Shown piece by piece: positions 1 to 10,351 of a DNA stretch of 64,000 bases. The notes below the pieces were generated by a model. It saw nothing but the letters and a program-made list of their open reading frames with translations. It did no database searches and was not told where the DNA came from. This DNA is from Echinicola strongylocentroti. Its GTDB lineage: Bacteria > Bacteroidota > Bacteroidia > Cytophagales > Cyclobacteriaceae. The stretch covers positions 6,079,501 through 6,143,500 of the forward strand of contig NZ_CP030041.1 in the NCBI RefSeq assembly GCF_003260975.1, given 5' to 3'. Every line of letters starts with the position of its first letter. Positions within the stretch are counted from its first letter, which is position 1. The position numbers and the translations under genes were made by a program.

Positions 1-2
1 AA

Positions 3-647
3 GAACATGTCAACGCCTGGGATGTAGTCAACGAACCCATGGATGATGGCAATCCCTACGAACTGAAAACGGGCATTGGTAAAACCGATATGGCGTCCGA
101 TGAATTTTATTGGCAAGATTATATGGGCAAGGACTATGCTGTCAAGGCCTTTCAGTGGGCCAGGGAATACGGCAATCCAGATGACCTTCACTTTATCAAT
201 GACTATAACCTGGAATATAACCTGGACAAGTGTCAGGGCATCATCGACTATGTCGCCTATCTGGAAAACAAAGGGGCCCAGGTGGACGGTATCGGTACGC
301 AGATGCACATCGGCATTGATTCCAATAAGGAGAATATCGCCAAGATGTTTGAAATGCTGGCGGCCACAGGCAAGCTCATCAAGGTTTCTGAGTTGGATGT
401 AAGGGTCAATACGCCCAGTCCCACTGCTGAAATACTCGAACAGCAAGCCGAAATGTACAAGTACGTGGTGGATATGTACCTGCAATATATTTCTGAATCG
501 CAGCGGTATGGCATTACGGTCTGGGGCATTACGGACAGCCCTGATGATGCCAATTGGTTACCTGGAGAGCACCAAGGGCTTTGGAACCTTAACCTTAACA
601 GGAAACCTGCATATGCCGGGTTTGTGGAAGGGCTAGAGGGAATGTAA
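3..647 (+). CDS. GH10 endo-1,4-beta-xylanase, C-terminal part (5' cut by window)
   Basis: The reading frame is open from base 3, so the N-terminus lies outside the window. It begins inside the GH10 acid/base block (WDVVNEP, Glu codon at 33-35) and contains the nucleophile block SELDV (Glu codon at 390-392), followed by the conserved VWGITDSPDDANW region and a natural end at GLEGM. GH10 enzymes hydrolyse internal xylosidic bonds of xylan with retention. All of the (beta/alpha)8 barrel after strand 4 is present. It is directly followed, 47 bp on, by a second GH10 on the same strand, so the two probably share a transcript. The signal peptide and any N-terminal carbohydrate-binding insert cannot be judged. 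Confidence 0.95.
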   Translation, partial: EHVNAWDVVNEPMDDGNPYELKTGIGKTDMASDEFYWQDYMGKDYAVKAFQWAREYGNPDDLHFINDYNLEYNLDKCQGIIDYVAYLENKGAQVDGIGTQMHIGIDSNKENIAKMFEMLAATGKLIKVSELDVRVNTPSPTAEILEQQAEMYKYVVDMYLQYISESQRYGITVWGITDSPDDANWLPGEHQGLWNLNLNRKPAYAGFVEGLEGM

Positions 648-694
648 TAATTTCAAGGCCCATTAATTAAAAGAAATAATAAGCTATTTATTCT

Positions 695-1855
695 GTGATG
701 ATGTTGATAATTAATTGTATAATAGGTACTTATCGTAGCGTTGGGAAGTGCCTATTGTTTGCGCTGATGATGGTATTTGTTGTCAAAGGAAATGCCCAAA
801 CACTGGAGAGCCAAACACTAAAGCAGGCCCTCAAGGATAACTTTGCCATTGGCACGGCCATGAATGCTTGGCAAATTACAGGCAGAGATACAGCCGCTAC
901 CAGAATCATTAAGGAGCAGTTCAACGCCATTGTGGCGGAAAACTGTATGAAAAGTGGCCGTTTACAGCCAGAGGAAGGAAAATTTACCTTCGAATTAGCG
1001 GATCAGTTTGTGGAATTCGGGGAACAAAACGATATCCTCATCAATGGCCATACTTTGATTTGGCACTCTCAGGCACCTAGGTGGTTTTTCACGGATGAAG
1101 AAGGGCAGGACGTCTCACGCGAAGTGCTGATCGAGCGGATGAAGAAGCATATCCATACCGTGGTCGGAAGGTACAAGGGCCGAGTGGCTACCTGGGATGT
1201 GGTCAACGAGGCCATTTTGGACGATGGCAGCTATCGGGAAAGTAAGTTCTACCAGATTATCGGAGAGGATTTTATCAAGCTGGCCTTCCTGTTTGCCCAT
1301 GAAGCTGATCCCGAAGCCGAGCTGTATTATAATGACTATTCCATGGCCGAGCCCGGGAAAAGGGAAGGGGTCGTGCGCATGGTCAAAAAGCTCCAAGCTG
1401 AAGGCGTCAAGATCGATGGTATAGGCATGCAGGGGCATATTGGCCTGCACCATCCTGAAATCAGAGAATTTGAAAAAAGCATTGAGGCCTTTGCCGATTT
1501 GGGCGTGGAAGTGATGGTCACCGAGCTGGACCTTACCGTGCTTCCTTCCCCTTGGGATGACCAAGGTGCAGAGGTCAGCAAGAACTTTGATTACGAGGAT
1601 AAAATGAATCCTTTTCCAGACGGATTGCCGGATGAGGTAGTGGATGCTTTCAATGCGCGTTACCTTGAGTTTTTTGGCTTGTTTTTAAAACACCGGGACA
1701 AGATATCCAGGGTAACGCTCTGGGGAGTGGCCGACCAGCATTCTTGGAGGAATGGATGGCCCATCCGCGGAAGGACAGATTATCCATTACTGTTTGACCG
1801 GGACAACAAGGCCAAGGAAGTAGTTTCCCACATTATCCAATTGTCGAACCAATAA
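695..1855 (+). CDS. GH10 endo-1,4-beta-xylanase
   Basis: A 386-residue secreted single-domain xylanase. Residues 1-34 form a signal peptide ending near GNAQ; the first three codons are all Met, so the exact start is uncertain, and a later start around Val16 is also conceivable. The catalytic acid/base is E172 in WDVVNE and the nucleophile is E277 in TELDL; HTLIWHSQ and the C-terminal WGVADQHSW are further GH10 hallmarks. Length is typical for a lone GH10 barrel. It should cut the xylan backbone in the periplasm or at the surface. A GH43 gene follows after 13 bp, which argues for an operon. It resembles the GH10 at 19185 more than the one at the window start, since both share the Q-rich loop after the nucleophile. 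Confidence 0.96.
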   Translation: MMMLIINCIIGTYRSVGKCLLFALMMVFVVKGNAQTLESQTLKQALKDNFAIGTAMNAWQITGRDTAATRIIKEQFNAIVAENCMKSGRLQPEEGKFTFELADQFVEFGEQNDILINGHTLIWHSQAPRWFFTDEEGQDVSREVLIERMKKHIHTVVGRYKGRVATWDVVNEAILDDGSYRESKFYQIIGEDFIKLAFLFAHEADPEAELYYNDYSMAEPGKREGVVRMVKKLQAEGVKIDGIGMQGHIGLHHPEIREFEKSIEAFADLGVEVMVTELDLTVLPSPWDDQGAEVSKNFDYEDKMNPFPDGLPDEVVDAFNARYLEFFGLFLKHRDKISRVTLWGVADQHSWRNGWPIRGRTDYPLLFDRDNKAKEVVSHIIQLSNQ

Positions 1856-1868
1856 TAGATTTGTATCT

Positions 1869-3437
1869 ATGCGAAATTTTGCCCAGTCATTTTTGACATT
1901 CATCATGCTCTTCAGTTGGGGGCTTACCAGTTTAGCTCAGCAAAATGGTAAGCTGCGCAACCCGCTGATCCACGCCGATGTGCCCGACATGTCCATGGCC
2001 CGTGTCGGAGATACTTACTACATGAGCAGCACCACGATGCACATGAGCCCGGGAGTTCCCATTATGAAATCCAAGGACCTGTCCAATTGGAAATTGGTCA
2101 ATTATGCCTACGACCGATTGGGGGAAGTGGATGCGATCAACTTGGAGAATGGAAAAAATGCCTACGGAGCAGGATCATGGGCTAGCTGCTTGAGGTATCA
2201 CGAAGGAACCTATTATGTCAGTACATTTTCTTCCACTACAGGCAAGACCTATATTTTCACCACCAAGGATCTGGAAAAGGGCCCTTGGAATTCGCATTCC
2301 TTTTCACCTTCCTATCACGACCATACCTTGTTTTTTGATGATGATGGCAAGATATACATGATCTGGGGCGGGGGAAAACTCAGCATGGTGGAGCTAAAGG
2401 AAGATTTGTCCGGTGTCAAAACGGAAACTGAAAGCGTATTGATCGAAAATGCCACCGCCCCTTCGGGCCCTGATGTGATGCTTCCAGCAGAAGGCTCCCA
2501 ACTCTTCAAGGTGGACGGTAACTATTACCTGTTCAATATTTCTTGGCCGCAAGGGGGGATGAGAACGGTCATCGTGCACCGTGCTGAGCAGATTACAGGG
2601 CCGTATGAAGGCAAGGTCATGCTGCAGGACAAAGGTGTGGCCCAAGGGGGACTGATCGATACTCCGGAGGGAGAATGGTATGCCTATCTTTTCCGTGATT
2701 ATGGAGCAGTAGGAAGAATTCCTTATTTGGTGCCTGTAAAATGGGAAGATGGCTGGCCAGTGCTGGGAACAGCCGGAAAAGTGCCCGATCAATTGGATCT
2801 TCCGGCTAACAAAAGCTTGATTCCGGGGATGGTGGCCTCCGACGATTTTGACCGAAAAAAGGAAGCCAAAGACCTGCCTTTGGTCTGGCAGTGGAACCAT
2901 AATCCCGACCCGGAGTTTTGGTCTGTCAGGGAAAGAAAAGGTTACCTGAGATTGACCACAGGAAGGGTGGACGCTTCATTGATGGAAGCTAAAAACACCT
3001 TGACCCAGCGAACCATTGGTCCAAGGTGTGAAGGGATTACCAAAATTGACATTTCAGGAATGAAGGAAGGGGACTTTGCCGGTCTCGCCCTGCTCCAGAA
3101 ACTTTACGGGCAGGTAGGGGTAACAGTAGCAAATGGTGAAAAAGCCATTGTAATGGTCAATGCCGATTCCGGAGTAGCCAAAGAGATCGAACGTGTACCC
3201 ATAAGCGCAACATCAGTCTACCTGAAAGCCACCTGTGATTTTACCGACCGCAGGGATGAGGCCAACTTTCACTACAGCCTTGATGGAAAAGAGTGGAAGC
3301 CCATCGGATCTACCCTGCACATGAAGTACACCCTTCCACATTTTATGGGCTACCGGTTTGCGTTGTTCAATTACGCCACCAAATCACCGGGAGGCCATGT
3401 GGATTTCGACTTCTTTCACATTAACGATAAATTCTAA
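1869..3437 (+). CDS. GH43 beta-xylosidase/arabinofuranosidase with C-terminal beta-sandwich
   Basis: A 522-residue secreted GH43. The signal peptide covers residues 1-24 (ends SLAQQ). The five-bladed propeller spans about 27-310 with the family-typical opening HADVPDMSM (catalytic base Asp), the FFDDDGKIYMIWGGG blade and the AEGSQLFK segment carrying the likely acid Glu. Residues about 325-520 are a second beta-sandwich of the GH43 C-terminal (DUF1349-like) kind, starting DDFDR and ending in a concanavalin-like FDFFHI strand. GH43 members of this architecture trim xylose or arabinose from xylo-oligosaccharides. It lies 13 bp after a GH10 and 18 bp before another GH43, within an evident operon. 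The exact GH43 subfamily is not assigned here. Confidence 0.93.
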   Translation: MRNFAQSFLTFIMLFSWGLTSLAQQNGKLRNPLIHADVPDMSMARVGDTYYMSSTTMHMSPGVPIMKSKDLSNWKLVNYAYDRLGEVDAINLENGKNAYGAGSWASCLRYHEGTYYVSTFSSTTGKTYIFTTKDLEKGPWNSHSFSPSYHDHTLFFDDDGKIYMIWGGGKLSMVELKEDLSGVKTETESVLIENATAPSGPDVMLPAEGSQLFKVDGNYYLFNISWPQGGMRTVIVHRAEQITGPYEGKVMLQDKGVAQGGLIDTPEGEWYAYLFRDYGAVGRIPYLVPVKWEDGWPVLGTAGKVPDQLDLPANKSLIPGMVASDDFDRKKEAKDLPLVWQWNHNPDPEFWSVRERKGYLRLTTGRVDASLMEAKNTLTQRTIGPRCEGITKIDISGMKEGDFAGLALLQKLYGQVGVTVANGEKAIVMVNADSGVAKEIERVPISATSVYLKATCDFTDRRDEANFHYSLDGKEWKPIGSTLHMKYTLPHFMGYRFALFNYATKSPGGHVDFDFFHINDKF

Positions 3438-3455
3438 ACCAACGTCAATTACAAA

Positions 3456-4808
3456 ATGCCTAAAATAACCAACCTTAAAAGCTACCTGTTATTGCCTCTT
3501 TTGTTTACCATATGGGCAGGTACTGCACTGGCCCAAAACCCGCTGGTAAGGGATCAGTTTACAGCAGACCCATCGGCCATGGTGGTCGGTGACAGGGTGT
3601 ATGTCTATCCTTCGCATGATATCTATTGTGCCGAAAATAATGGAAGGGAAAATTGGTTTTGTATGCAGGATTACCATGTTTTTTCCTCCGAAAACCTCAC
3701 CGAATGGACCGATCACGGAGCGATCCTCCATCAGGAAGATGTTCCTTGGGGCAATCCCACCGCCAACAGCATGTGGGCACCGGACTGTATAGAAAGGAAC
3801 GGCAAGTACTATTTTTATTTTCCCGACCACGGCAAAGATTCCAGCATCAATGGTAAAGGCTTTACCATAGGAGTGGCCGTGGCCGACCATCCCGAAGGGC
3901 CTTTCGTTCCCGAGCCCCAGCCTATTAAGGGAGTAAAGGGGATAGACCCTAATGTGTTTATTGATGATGATGGCCAAGCCTATCTCTATTGGTCACAAGA
4001 GCATATTTATGGTGCTAAACTCAAGGGAAACATGCTCGAACTGGCAGGGGATCCGGTGATCTTAAAGGAGCTTCCGAGCGAAGGATTGAAAGAAGGCCCT
4101 TATATGTTTAAAAAAGATGGTGCTTATTACCTGACCTATCCCCATGTGGCCAATAAAACTGAGCGATTGGAGTATGCAGTCGGCAAGAGCCCTCTGGGAC
4201 CTTTTGATTTTAAAGGCGTTATCATGGATGAATCCCCCACGGGCTGCTGGACCAATCACCATTCGATCATACAGTTCAAGGGGCAGCACTATTTATTTTA
4301 TCATCACAATGATTATTCGCCGGGATTTGATAAAAACCGCTCCATTAGGGCGGACAGCCTTTTTTTTGAAAATGATGAAAGCATCCGAAAAGTGGTGCCG
4401 ACCCTTCGGGGAATTGGGTTGACCCAAATGACCGATCACATTCAAATGGACAGGCACAGTGCACTTGGAGAACAGGGAGCTTCCATAGCCTTTTTGGACC
4501 CATCACAGCCTTTTATGGGATGGAAAGTTACTTTGGCAGGTGGAGCTTGGGTGAAGTATAACCGTGTCGAATTCCATCAAGGTGTCCAAACGGTACGCCT
4601 CCGCATCCAAGCCAAGGATGCGGGAAAATTGGCATTGCGATCAGGAAAGGAGGATGGACAGGTCATGGCGGAGATCGGATATTCGGAGAGTGAGGACTGG
4701 ACAGTAGTCCAAGGAAAAGTCAAAGGAAACCCTTCCGGCATCCATGACCTCGTATTGGTGAATGAAAATGGAAAAAGGGTGGCGGTCGATTGGATCAATT
4801 TTGAGTAA
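3456..4808 (+). CDS. GH43 enzyme with CBM6-like C-terminal domain
   Basis: A 450-residue secreted GH43. Signal peptide 1-26 (ends ALAQ). The catalytic propeller runs about 28-320: FTADPSAMV holds the base Asp, GIDPNVFIDDDGQ the pKa-modulating Asp, and KEGPYMFKKDGAYYLTYP the acid Glu. CWTNHHSI is also typical. Residues about 350-450 look like a carbohydrate-binding module of family 6 (GGAWVKYNRVEF at its start, VAVDWINFE at its end), though it appears shorter than a full CBM6. The likely role is arabinose or xylose removal from decorated xylan. The next gene starts 255 bp further on, so the operon may end here. The stretch 4809-5063 shows no gene or terminator I can defend. Confidence 0.93.
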   Translation: MPKITNLKSYLLLPLLFTIWAGTALAQNPLVRDQFTADPSAMVVGDRVYVYPSHDIYCAENNGRENWFCMQDYHVFSSENLTEWTDHGAILHQEDVPWGNPTANSMWAPDCIERNGKYYFYFPDHGKDSSINGKGFTIGVAVADHPEGPFVPEPQPIKGVKGIDPNVFIDDDGQAYLYWSQEHIYGAKLKGNMLELAGDPVILKELPSEGLKEGPYMFKKDGAYYLTYPHVANKTERLEYAVGKSPLGPFDFKGVIMDESPTGCWTNHHSIIQFKGQHYLFYHHNDYSPGFDKNRSIRADSLFFENDESIRKVVPTLRGIGLTQMTDHIQMDRHSALGEQGASIAFLDPSQPFMGWKVTLAGGAWVKYNRVEFHQGVQTVRLRIQAKDAGKLALRSGKEDGQVMAEIGYSESEDWTVVQGKVKGNPSGIHDLVLVNENGKRVAVDWINFE

Positions 4809-5063
4809 GGAAAGTAAAGGAAATGAAGCAAATCAATTCATTTAGCAACTTCAGGCCAATGGAGTTTTGGTGGAAGTGTTTAACACATTAGACGGTTATG
4901 GTTTTGTGTCAAGCCATGAGGAATATAAAACCTACTTTTTGAGATGAAGAGGGTGGTCCAGCGGTTAAAGAAGTTTAATTGATATACATTTCTTTGGATA
5001 ATGCCTACGAAAATAAACTGTCTCTGGTTATGAGTAAAACAATAAATGAAATGATGCTTTTAA

Positions 5064-6476
5064 ATGGAAAATATGGAAAAAATGAACAAGAAGCCTTTAT
5101 CTATACATAATTGGGGGACTACAGCCGAAGTACTCGTTCTTTTGTGTTTACTTTTATTATTTGACATAAAAGTTCAAGCTCAGGGAGTAAACCGTGATAG
5201 CCTCAACCGCGTGACCCAGCAAGACTACGATGACATGAAACAAAAGCTGGGACTAAAAGCAGCCATGCGCCCAGGCCCTTCTGGAAATACTTCCGCACCT
5301 AATGCCGCCAATACTGATGAACCAAAAGTGAGGAGCTATTCCTTGCCTGATCCACTTATTACAAACGACGGAAAAAAAGTCACGTCAAAAGGGGTTTGGG
5401 AGGAAGAAAGAAGGTCTCAAGTCGTACTGGACTTAGAAACCGAAATGTATGGGACATTGCCCGCCAATTTACCTGCTGTGACCTGGCAGGTAGTTTCCGA
5501 GAAAGATACCACAATTGCAAATTTTGCGGTGACCGAAAGATTATTGGTCGGGAAAGTGGACAATTCTTCCTATGCCGATATTGATGTACAAATTGAGTTG
5601 CTCGTGGGAATACCTTCTGCAGTAACAGTGGACGTTCCGTTGGTCATGGAATTTGGATTCATCCGATGGCCATTTGGCAATCCTTCAGCGGAGCCCGCCA
5701 GTTATTTCATGTCCCCTTACGAACCCCGTTGGAAACAGCAATTGCTGGCTAAAGGATGGGGATACGCCGTATTGGTTCCTTCAAGCATCCAACCGGATCA
5801 TGGTGCTGGATTGAGAACTGGAATTATCGGATTGGCCAATAAAGGGGAATTCAGGGCACCGGAACAATGGGGAGTACTTCGTGCTTGGGCATGGGGAGCC
5901 AGTCGGGCGATGGATTATTTTGAAAGCGACCCAAATGTGGATGCTTCTAGGATTGGCATTGAAGGTACATCTCGGTACGGAAAAGCAGCCTTGGTCACGA
6001 TGGCCTTTGATGAACGGTTTTCACTTGGATTTATAGGTTCCTCTGGTGCTGGGGGAGCTTCCATATTGAGGAGAAATTTTGGAGAACAGATAGAAAACTT
6101 GGCTTCTTCAGCCGAATACCATTGGTTTTGCGGAAATTTCTTGAAATACGCCAGTGACCTTACCGTAGATGATTTGCCGGTGGATGCGCATTCCCTTGTG
6201 GCACTTTGTGCACCTAGGTCTGTTTTTATAAGCGTTGGCTCGCCTTTTATAGAAGGGCAATGGGTAGATGCAAAAGGGATGTTTTTGGGAGGAGTCCATG
6301 CAAGTGCAGTGTATGAACTTTTGGGCAAGAAAGGGCTTGGAACTTCGGAATTCCCGAAAATGGGCACTGCCTTGACCAGTGGAGAAGTAGCCTTCAGGCA
6401 GCACGCAGGCGGCCATTCCACTGGCCCAAATTGGAGTACTTGGATTGCTTGGGCCTCCCGGTATTGGGGCCATTGA
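5064..6476 (+). CDS. CE15 4-O-methyl-glucuronoyl methylesterase (glucuronoyl esterase)
   Basis: A 470-residue secreted alpha/beta-hydrolase. The G-T-S-R-Y-G-K motif holds the nucleophile S303 and matches the CE15 signature; the catalytic His is H451 in AGGHS, and the SSGAGGASI stretch is the conserved loop after strand 6. CE15 enzymes cut the ester between glucuronoxylan methylglucuronate and lignin alcohols, so this gene points to plant cell-wall glucuronoxylan as substrate. The signal peptide probably starts at the third Met (MNKKPLS, base 5082), because the six residues before it are hydrophilic. A coiled stretch of about 60 residues links the signal peptide and the catalytic domain. A 176-bp gap separates it from the CE6 gene downstream. 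Confidence 0.93.
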   Translation: MENMEKMNKKPLSIHNWGTTAEVLVLLCLLLLFDIKVQAQGVNRDSLNRVTQQDYDDMKQKLGLKAAMRPGPSGNTSAPNAANTDEPKVRSYSLPDPLITNDGKKVTSKGVWEEERRSQVVLDLETEMYGTLPANLPAVTWQVVSEKDTTIANFAVTERLLVGKVDNSSYADIDVQIELLVGIPSAVTVDVPLVMEFGFIRWPFGNPSAEPASYFMSPYEPRWKQQLLAKGWGYAVLVPSSIQPDHGAGLRTGIIGLANKGEFRAPEQWGVLRAWAWGASRAMDYFESDPNVDASRIGIEGTSRYGKAALVTMAFDERFSLGFIGSSGAGGASILRRNFGEQIENLASSAEYHWFCGNFLKYASDLTVDDLPVDAHSLVALCAPRSVFISVGSPFIEGQWVDAKGMFLGGVHASAVYELLGKKGLGTSEFPKMGTALTSGEVAFRQHAGGHSTGPNWSTWIAWASRYWGH

Positions 6477-6652
6477 TTGATGAAGAAAACCATTAGTTTA
6501 ATGAAAACGATAATTTATTTAAAATCATGATGGGACTATCCAAAAAGTAGCGCAAACCAAAGAGGGTGTTAGCTCTGCGGAATAGTAGCGTGACCTTGAC
6601 TTGACAACATTTATTGAACCTAACTCATCCAAAAAAAACTTAAAACTGAAAC

Positions 6653-7489
6653 ATGAAACCGATATTGGGAAAATTCTTATTGATAGTGGTCATTTTGGCC
6701 TTAGGACATTCAGGACAAGCGCAGGACAAGAACTTTTATGTTTTTCTTGCTTTTGGCCAGTCCAATATGGAAGGAGCAGCAAAATCTGAAGGACAAGATG
6801 CCCAGGTGGACCGAAGATTTCAGGTGCTGCAAGCGATCGATTGTCCAGACTTGAAACGAGAAAAGGGCAATTGGTACCCTGCAGTACCACCCTTGACCAG
6901 GTGTCACACTGGACTGACGCCAGTGGATTATTTTGGAAGAACCTTGGTGGAAACGTTACCGGACAGTATCCGGGTAGGCGTGATCAATGTATCGGTGGGA
7001 GGTTGTAAAATTGAACTTTTCGAAAAGGATAGCTACAAGAGCTACGTGGAAACAGCTCCTGACTGGATGATCAATATGATCAATGCCTATGATGGAAACC
7101 CTTATCAACACCTAGTAGCACTTGCAAAAACAGCCCAAAAGGATGGGGTCATTCGGGGGATATTGCTTCATCAAGGAGAATCCAACACGGGGGACCAGCA
7201 ATGGCCCAAAAAGGTGAAGGGGGTGTATGAAAACCTGCTTTCAGAACTGGGCTTGGCCGCAGAAGAGGTTCCTTTACTTGCGGGGGAAATGGTCAGTGCG
7301 GCACAAGGAGGGAAGTGTGCCAGTATGAACGCCATATTGGCTACTTTGCCTGAGGTCATTCCCTCGGCACATGTGATTTCTTCGGAAGATTGTGAGGCCG
7401 TTTCAGACGGACTGCATTTTTCAGCAGCAGGATATCGAAAACTTGGTAGGCGATATGGAAACCAAATGCTTTCAATTTTAGGATATTAA
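6653..7489 (+). CDS. SGNH-family acetyl xylan esterase (CE6-like)
   Basis: A 278-residue secreted esterase. Signal peptide 1-24 (ends GQAQ). SGNH blocks are visible: block I AFGQSNMEG with nucleophile S37, the HQGESN block, and block V DGLHFS with D252 and H255. This order and spacing match carbohydrate esterase family 6 and the related sialate-O-acetylesterase group (DUF303). In this setting it most likely removes acetyl groups from xylose units so the GH10 enzymes gain access. It is 12 bp upstream of the CE1 gene, so the two are almost certainly co-transcribed. Confidence 0.92.
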   Translation: MKPILGKFLLIVVILALGHSGQAQDKNFYVFLAFGQSNMEGAAKSEGQDAQVDRRFQVLQAIDCPDLKREKGNWYPAVPPLTRCHTGLTPVDYFGRTLVETLPDSIRVGVINVSVGGCKIELFEKDSYKSYVETAPDWMINMINAYDGNPYQHLVALAKTAQKDGVIRGILLHQGESNTGDQQWPKKVKGVYENLLSELGLAAEEVPLLAGEMVSAAQGGKCASMNAILATLPEVIPSAHVISSEDCEAVSDGLHFSAAGYRKLGRRYGNQMLSILGY

Positions 7490-8853
<1,364 letters not shown>

Positions 8854-8867
8854 CAGCAGCAGAACCT

Positions 8868-10247
8868 ATGAAAATACTTCACATTCAATATATCATTCTA
8901 GGGTTGATACTGTTTCAGGCTGGAAATAGCCATGCCCAAAACCCGATTATCCAAACCTCCTATACGGCGGATCCCGCTCCGATGGTTTATAATAACAAGT
9001 TGTATTTATATACTTCCCATGATGAGGATAATTCTACATGGTTTACCATGAATGACTGGAGACTGTTCACGACCGAGGATATGGTCAACTGGACAGATCA
9101 TGGGGCAGTTTTGTCTTATAAGGAATTTAGCTGGGGCAAGATGAACGCCTGGGCACCACAGTGTATAGAACGGGACGGTAAATTCTATATGTATGTGCCG
9201 ATTACCGATAGGGACAATAAAAACGGCATTGGGGTGGCGGTGGCGGACAGCCCTTATGGCCCTTTCATTGATCCTTTGGGCAAGCCGTTGATCAGCAATA
9301 GTATGGCCGATATAGACCCGACCGTTTTTGTGGACGATGGTGGGCAGGCTTACCTGATATGGGGAAACCCGGTATGTTATTATGTGAAACTGCATGAAGA
9401 CATGATATCTCTTGATGGGGAGATTGGACAGTTTCCCAATACGATTGAAGCTTTTGGTAAACGGGAAGGCAAGGAGGATCCACGGCGTCCGACCACTTAT
9501 GAGGAAGGCCCTTGGTTATATAAAAGAAATGACCTGTACTACCTGCTTTTTGCGGCGGGGCCTTTGCCAGAGCACATTGGTTATTCGACCAGCGAGCACC
9601 CTACAGGGCCATGGGAATACCAAGGTGTACTGATGCCGACAGAAGGGGAGAGTTTTACCAACCATCCGGGTATGGTGGATTTTAAGGGTAAAACCTATTT
9701 GTTCTACCATAACGGTGCTTTGCCTGGAGGAAGCGGATTTACACGGTCTGTCTGTGTCGATGAGGTGAAGTTCAATGAAGACGGCACCATCGTTCCCATG
9801 AAAATGACAGCAGGAATCACCAAGAGTTTGGGAACAATCAATCCTTACATCAAAAATGAAGCGGAAACCATTGCTTGGTCGGAAGGGGTCAGCGCTGCCA
9901 ATAATAAGCGGGTAGGCAATTTTATCAAAGCAGATGATAGCGGGACCTACTCTGTGGTAAAAGGTGTCGACTTTAGGGAAAATGGTCCTCATACGATCAA
10001 TGTCCGGGCAGGGACTACCCATAATGGAAACGTAAGCATTGAGGTGAGGCTCGATCGTTTGGAAGGGAAACTTATCGCTGAACTTCCTGTGCCGCTTACC
10101 GGTGGCAGTGATCGATGGGCGTTGATAAATGAAGCAGTAAAGGAAGTATCAGGCGTACATGACCTTTACTTTGTGTATAAAGGAAATGCTCCCAGGGACA
10201 TTTTATATTTTGACTATTGGATGTTTTCTGAATTAACCAATAAGTGA
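8868..10247 (+). CDS. GH43 arabinofuranosidase/xylosidase with CBM6
   Basis: A 459-residue secreted enzyme. Signal peptide 1-23 (ends SHAQ). The GH43 propeller covers about 25-310: YTADPAPMV (base Asp), [19 protein letters not shown] (modulator Asp), [11 protein letters not shown] (acid Glu) and [10 protein letters not shown]. Residues about 325-455 are a well-formed CBM6, starting [13 protein letters not shown] and ending [10 protein letters not shown]. The pairing is usual for arabinoxylan arabinofuranohydrolases, so side-chain arabinose removal is the most likely job. It starts 14 bp after the GH97 remnant, suggesting that the decayed gene lay in the same operon. A further GH43 begins 104 bp downstream. 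Confidence 0.93.
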   Translation: MKILHIQYIILGLILFQAGNSHAQNPIIQTSYTADPAPMVYNNKLYLYTSHDEDNSTWFTMNDWRLFTTEDMVNWTDHGAVLSYKEFSWGKMNAWAPQCIERDGKFYMYVPITDRDNKNGIGVAVADSPYGPFIDPLGKPLISNSMADIDPTVFVDDGGQAYLIWGNPVCYYVKLHEDMISLDGEIGQFPNTIEAFGKREGKEDPRRPTTYEEGPWLYKRNDLYYLLFAAGPLPEHIGYSTSEHPTGPWEYQGVLMPTEGESFTNHPGMVDFKGKTYLFYHNGALPGGSGFTRSVCVDEVKFNEDGTIVPMKMTAGITKSLGTINPYIKNEAETIAWSEGVSAANNKRVGNFIKADDSGTYSVVKGVDFRENGPHTINVRAGTTHNGNVSIEVRLDRLEGKLIAELPVPLTGGSDRWALINEAVKEVSGVHDLYFVYKGNAPRDILYFDYWMFSELTNK

Positions 10248-10351
10248 CCTTCCAACAGTCCGCTACCAAATCTTAAAGAGATCCCAATCAAGGGAACTGA
10301 ACGGTCGGATTCGGCCATAAAATACATTGAATCAATCTTAAGACAATAAAA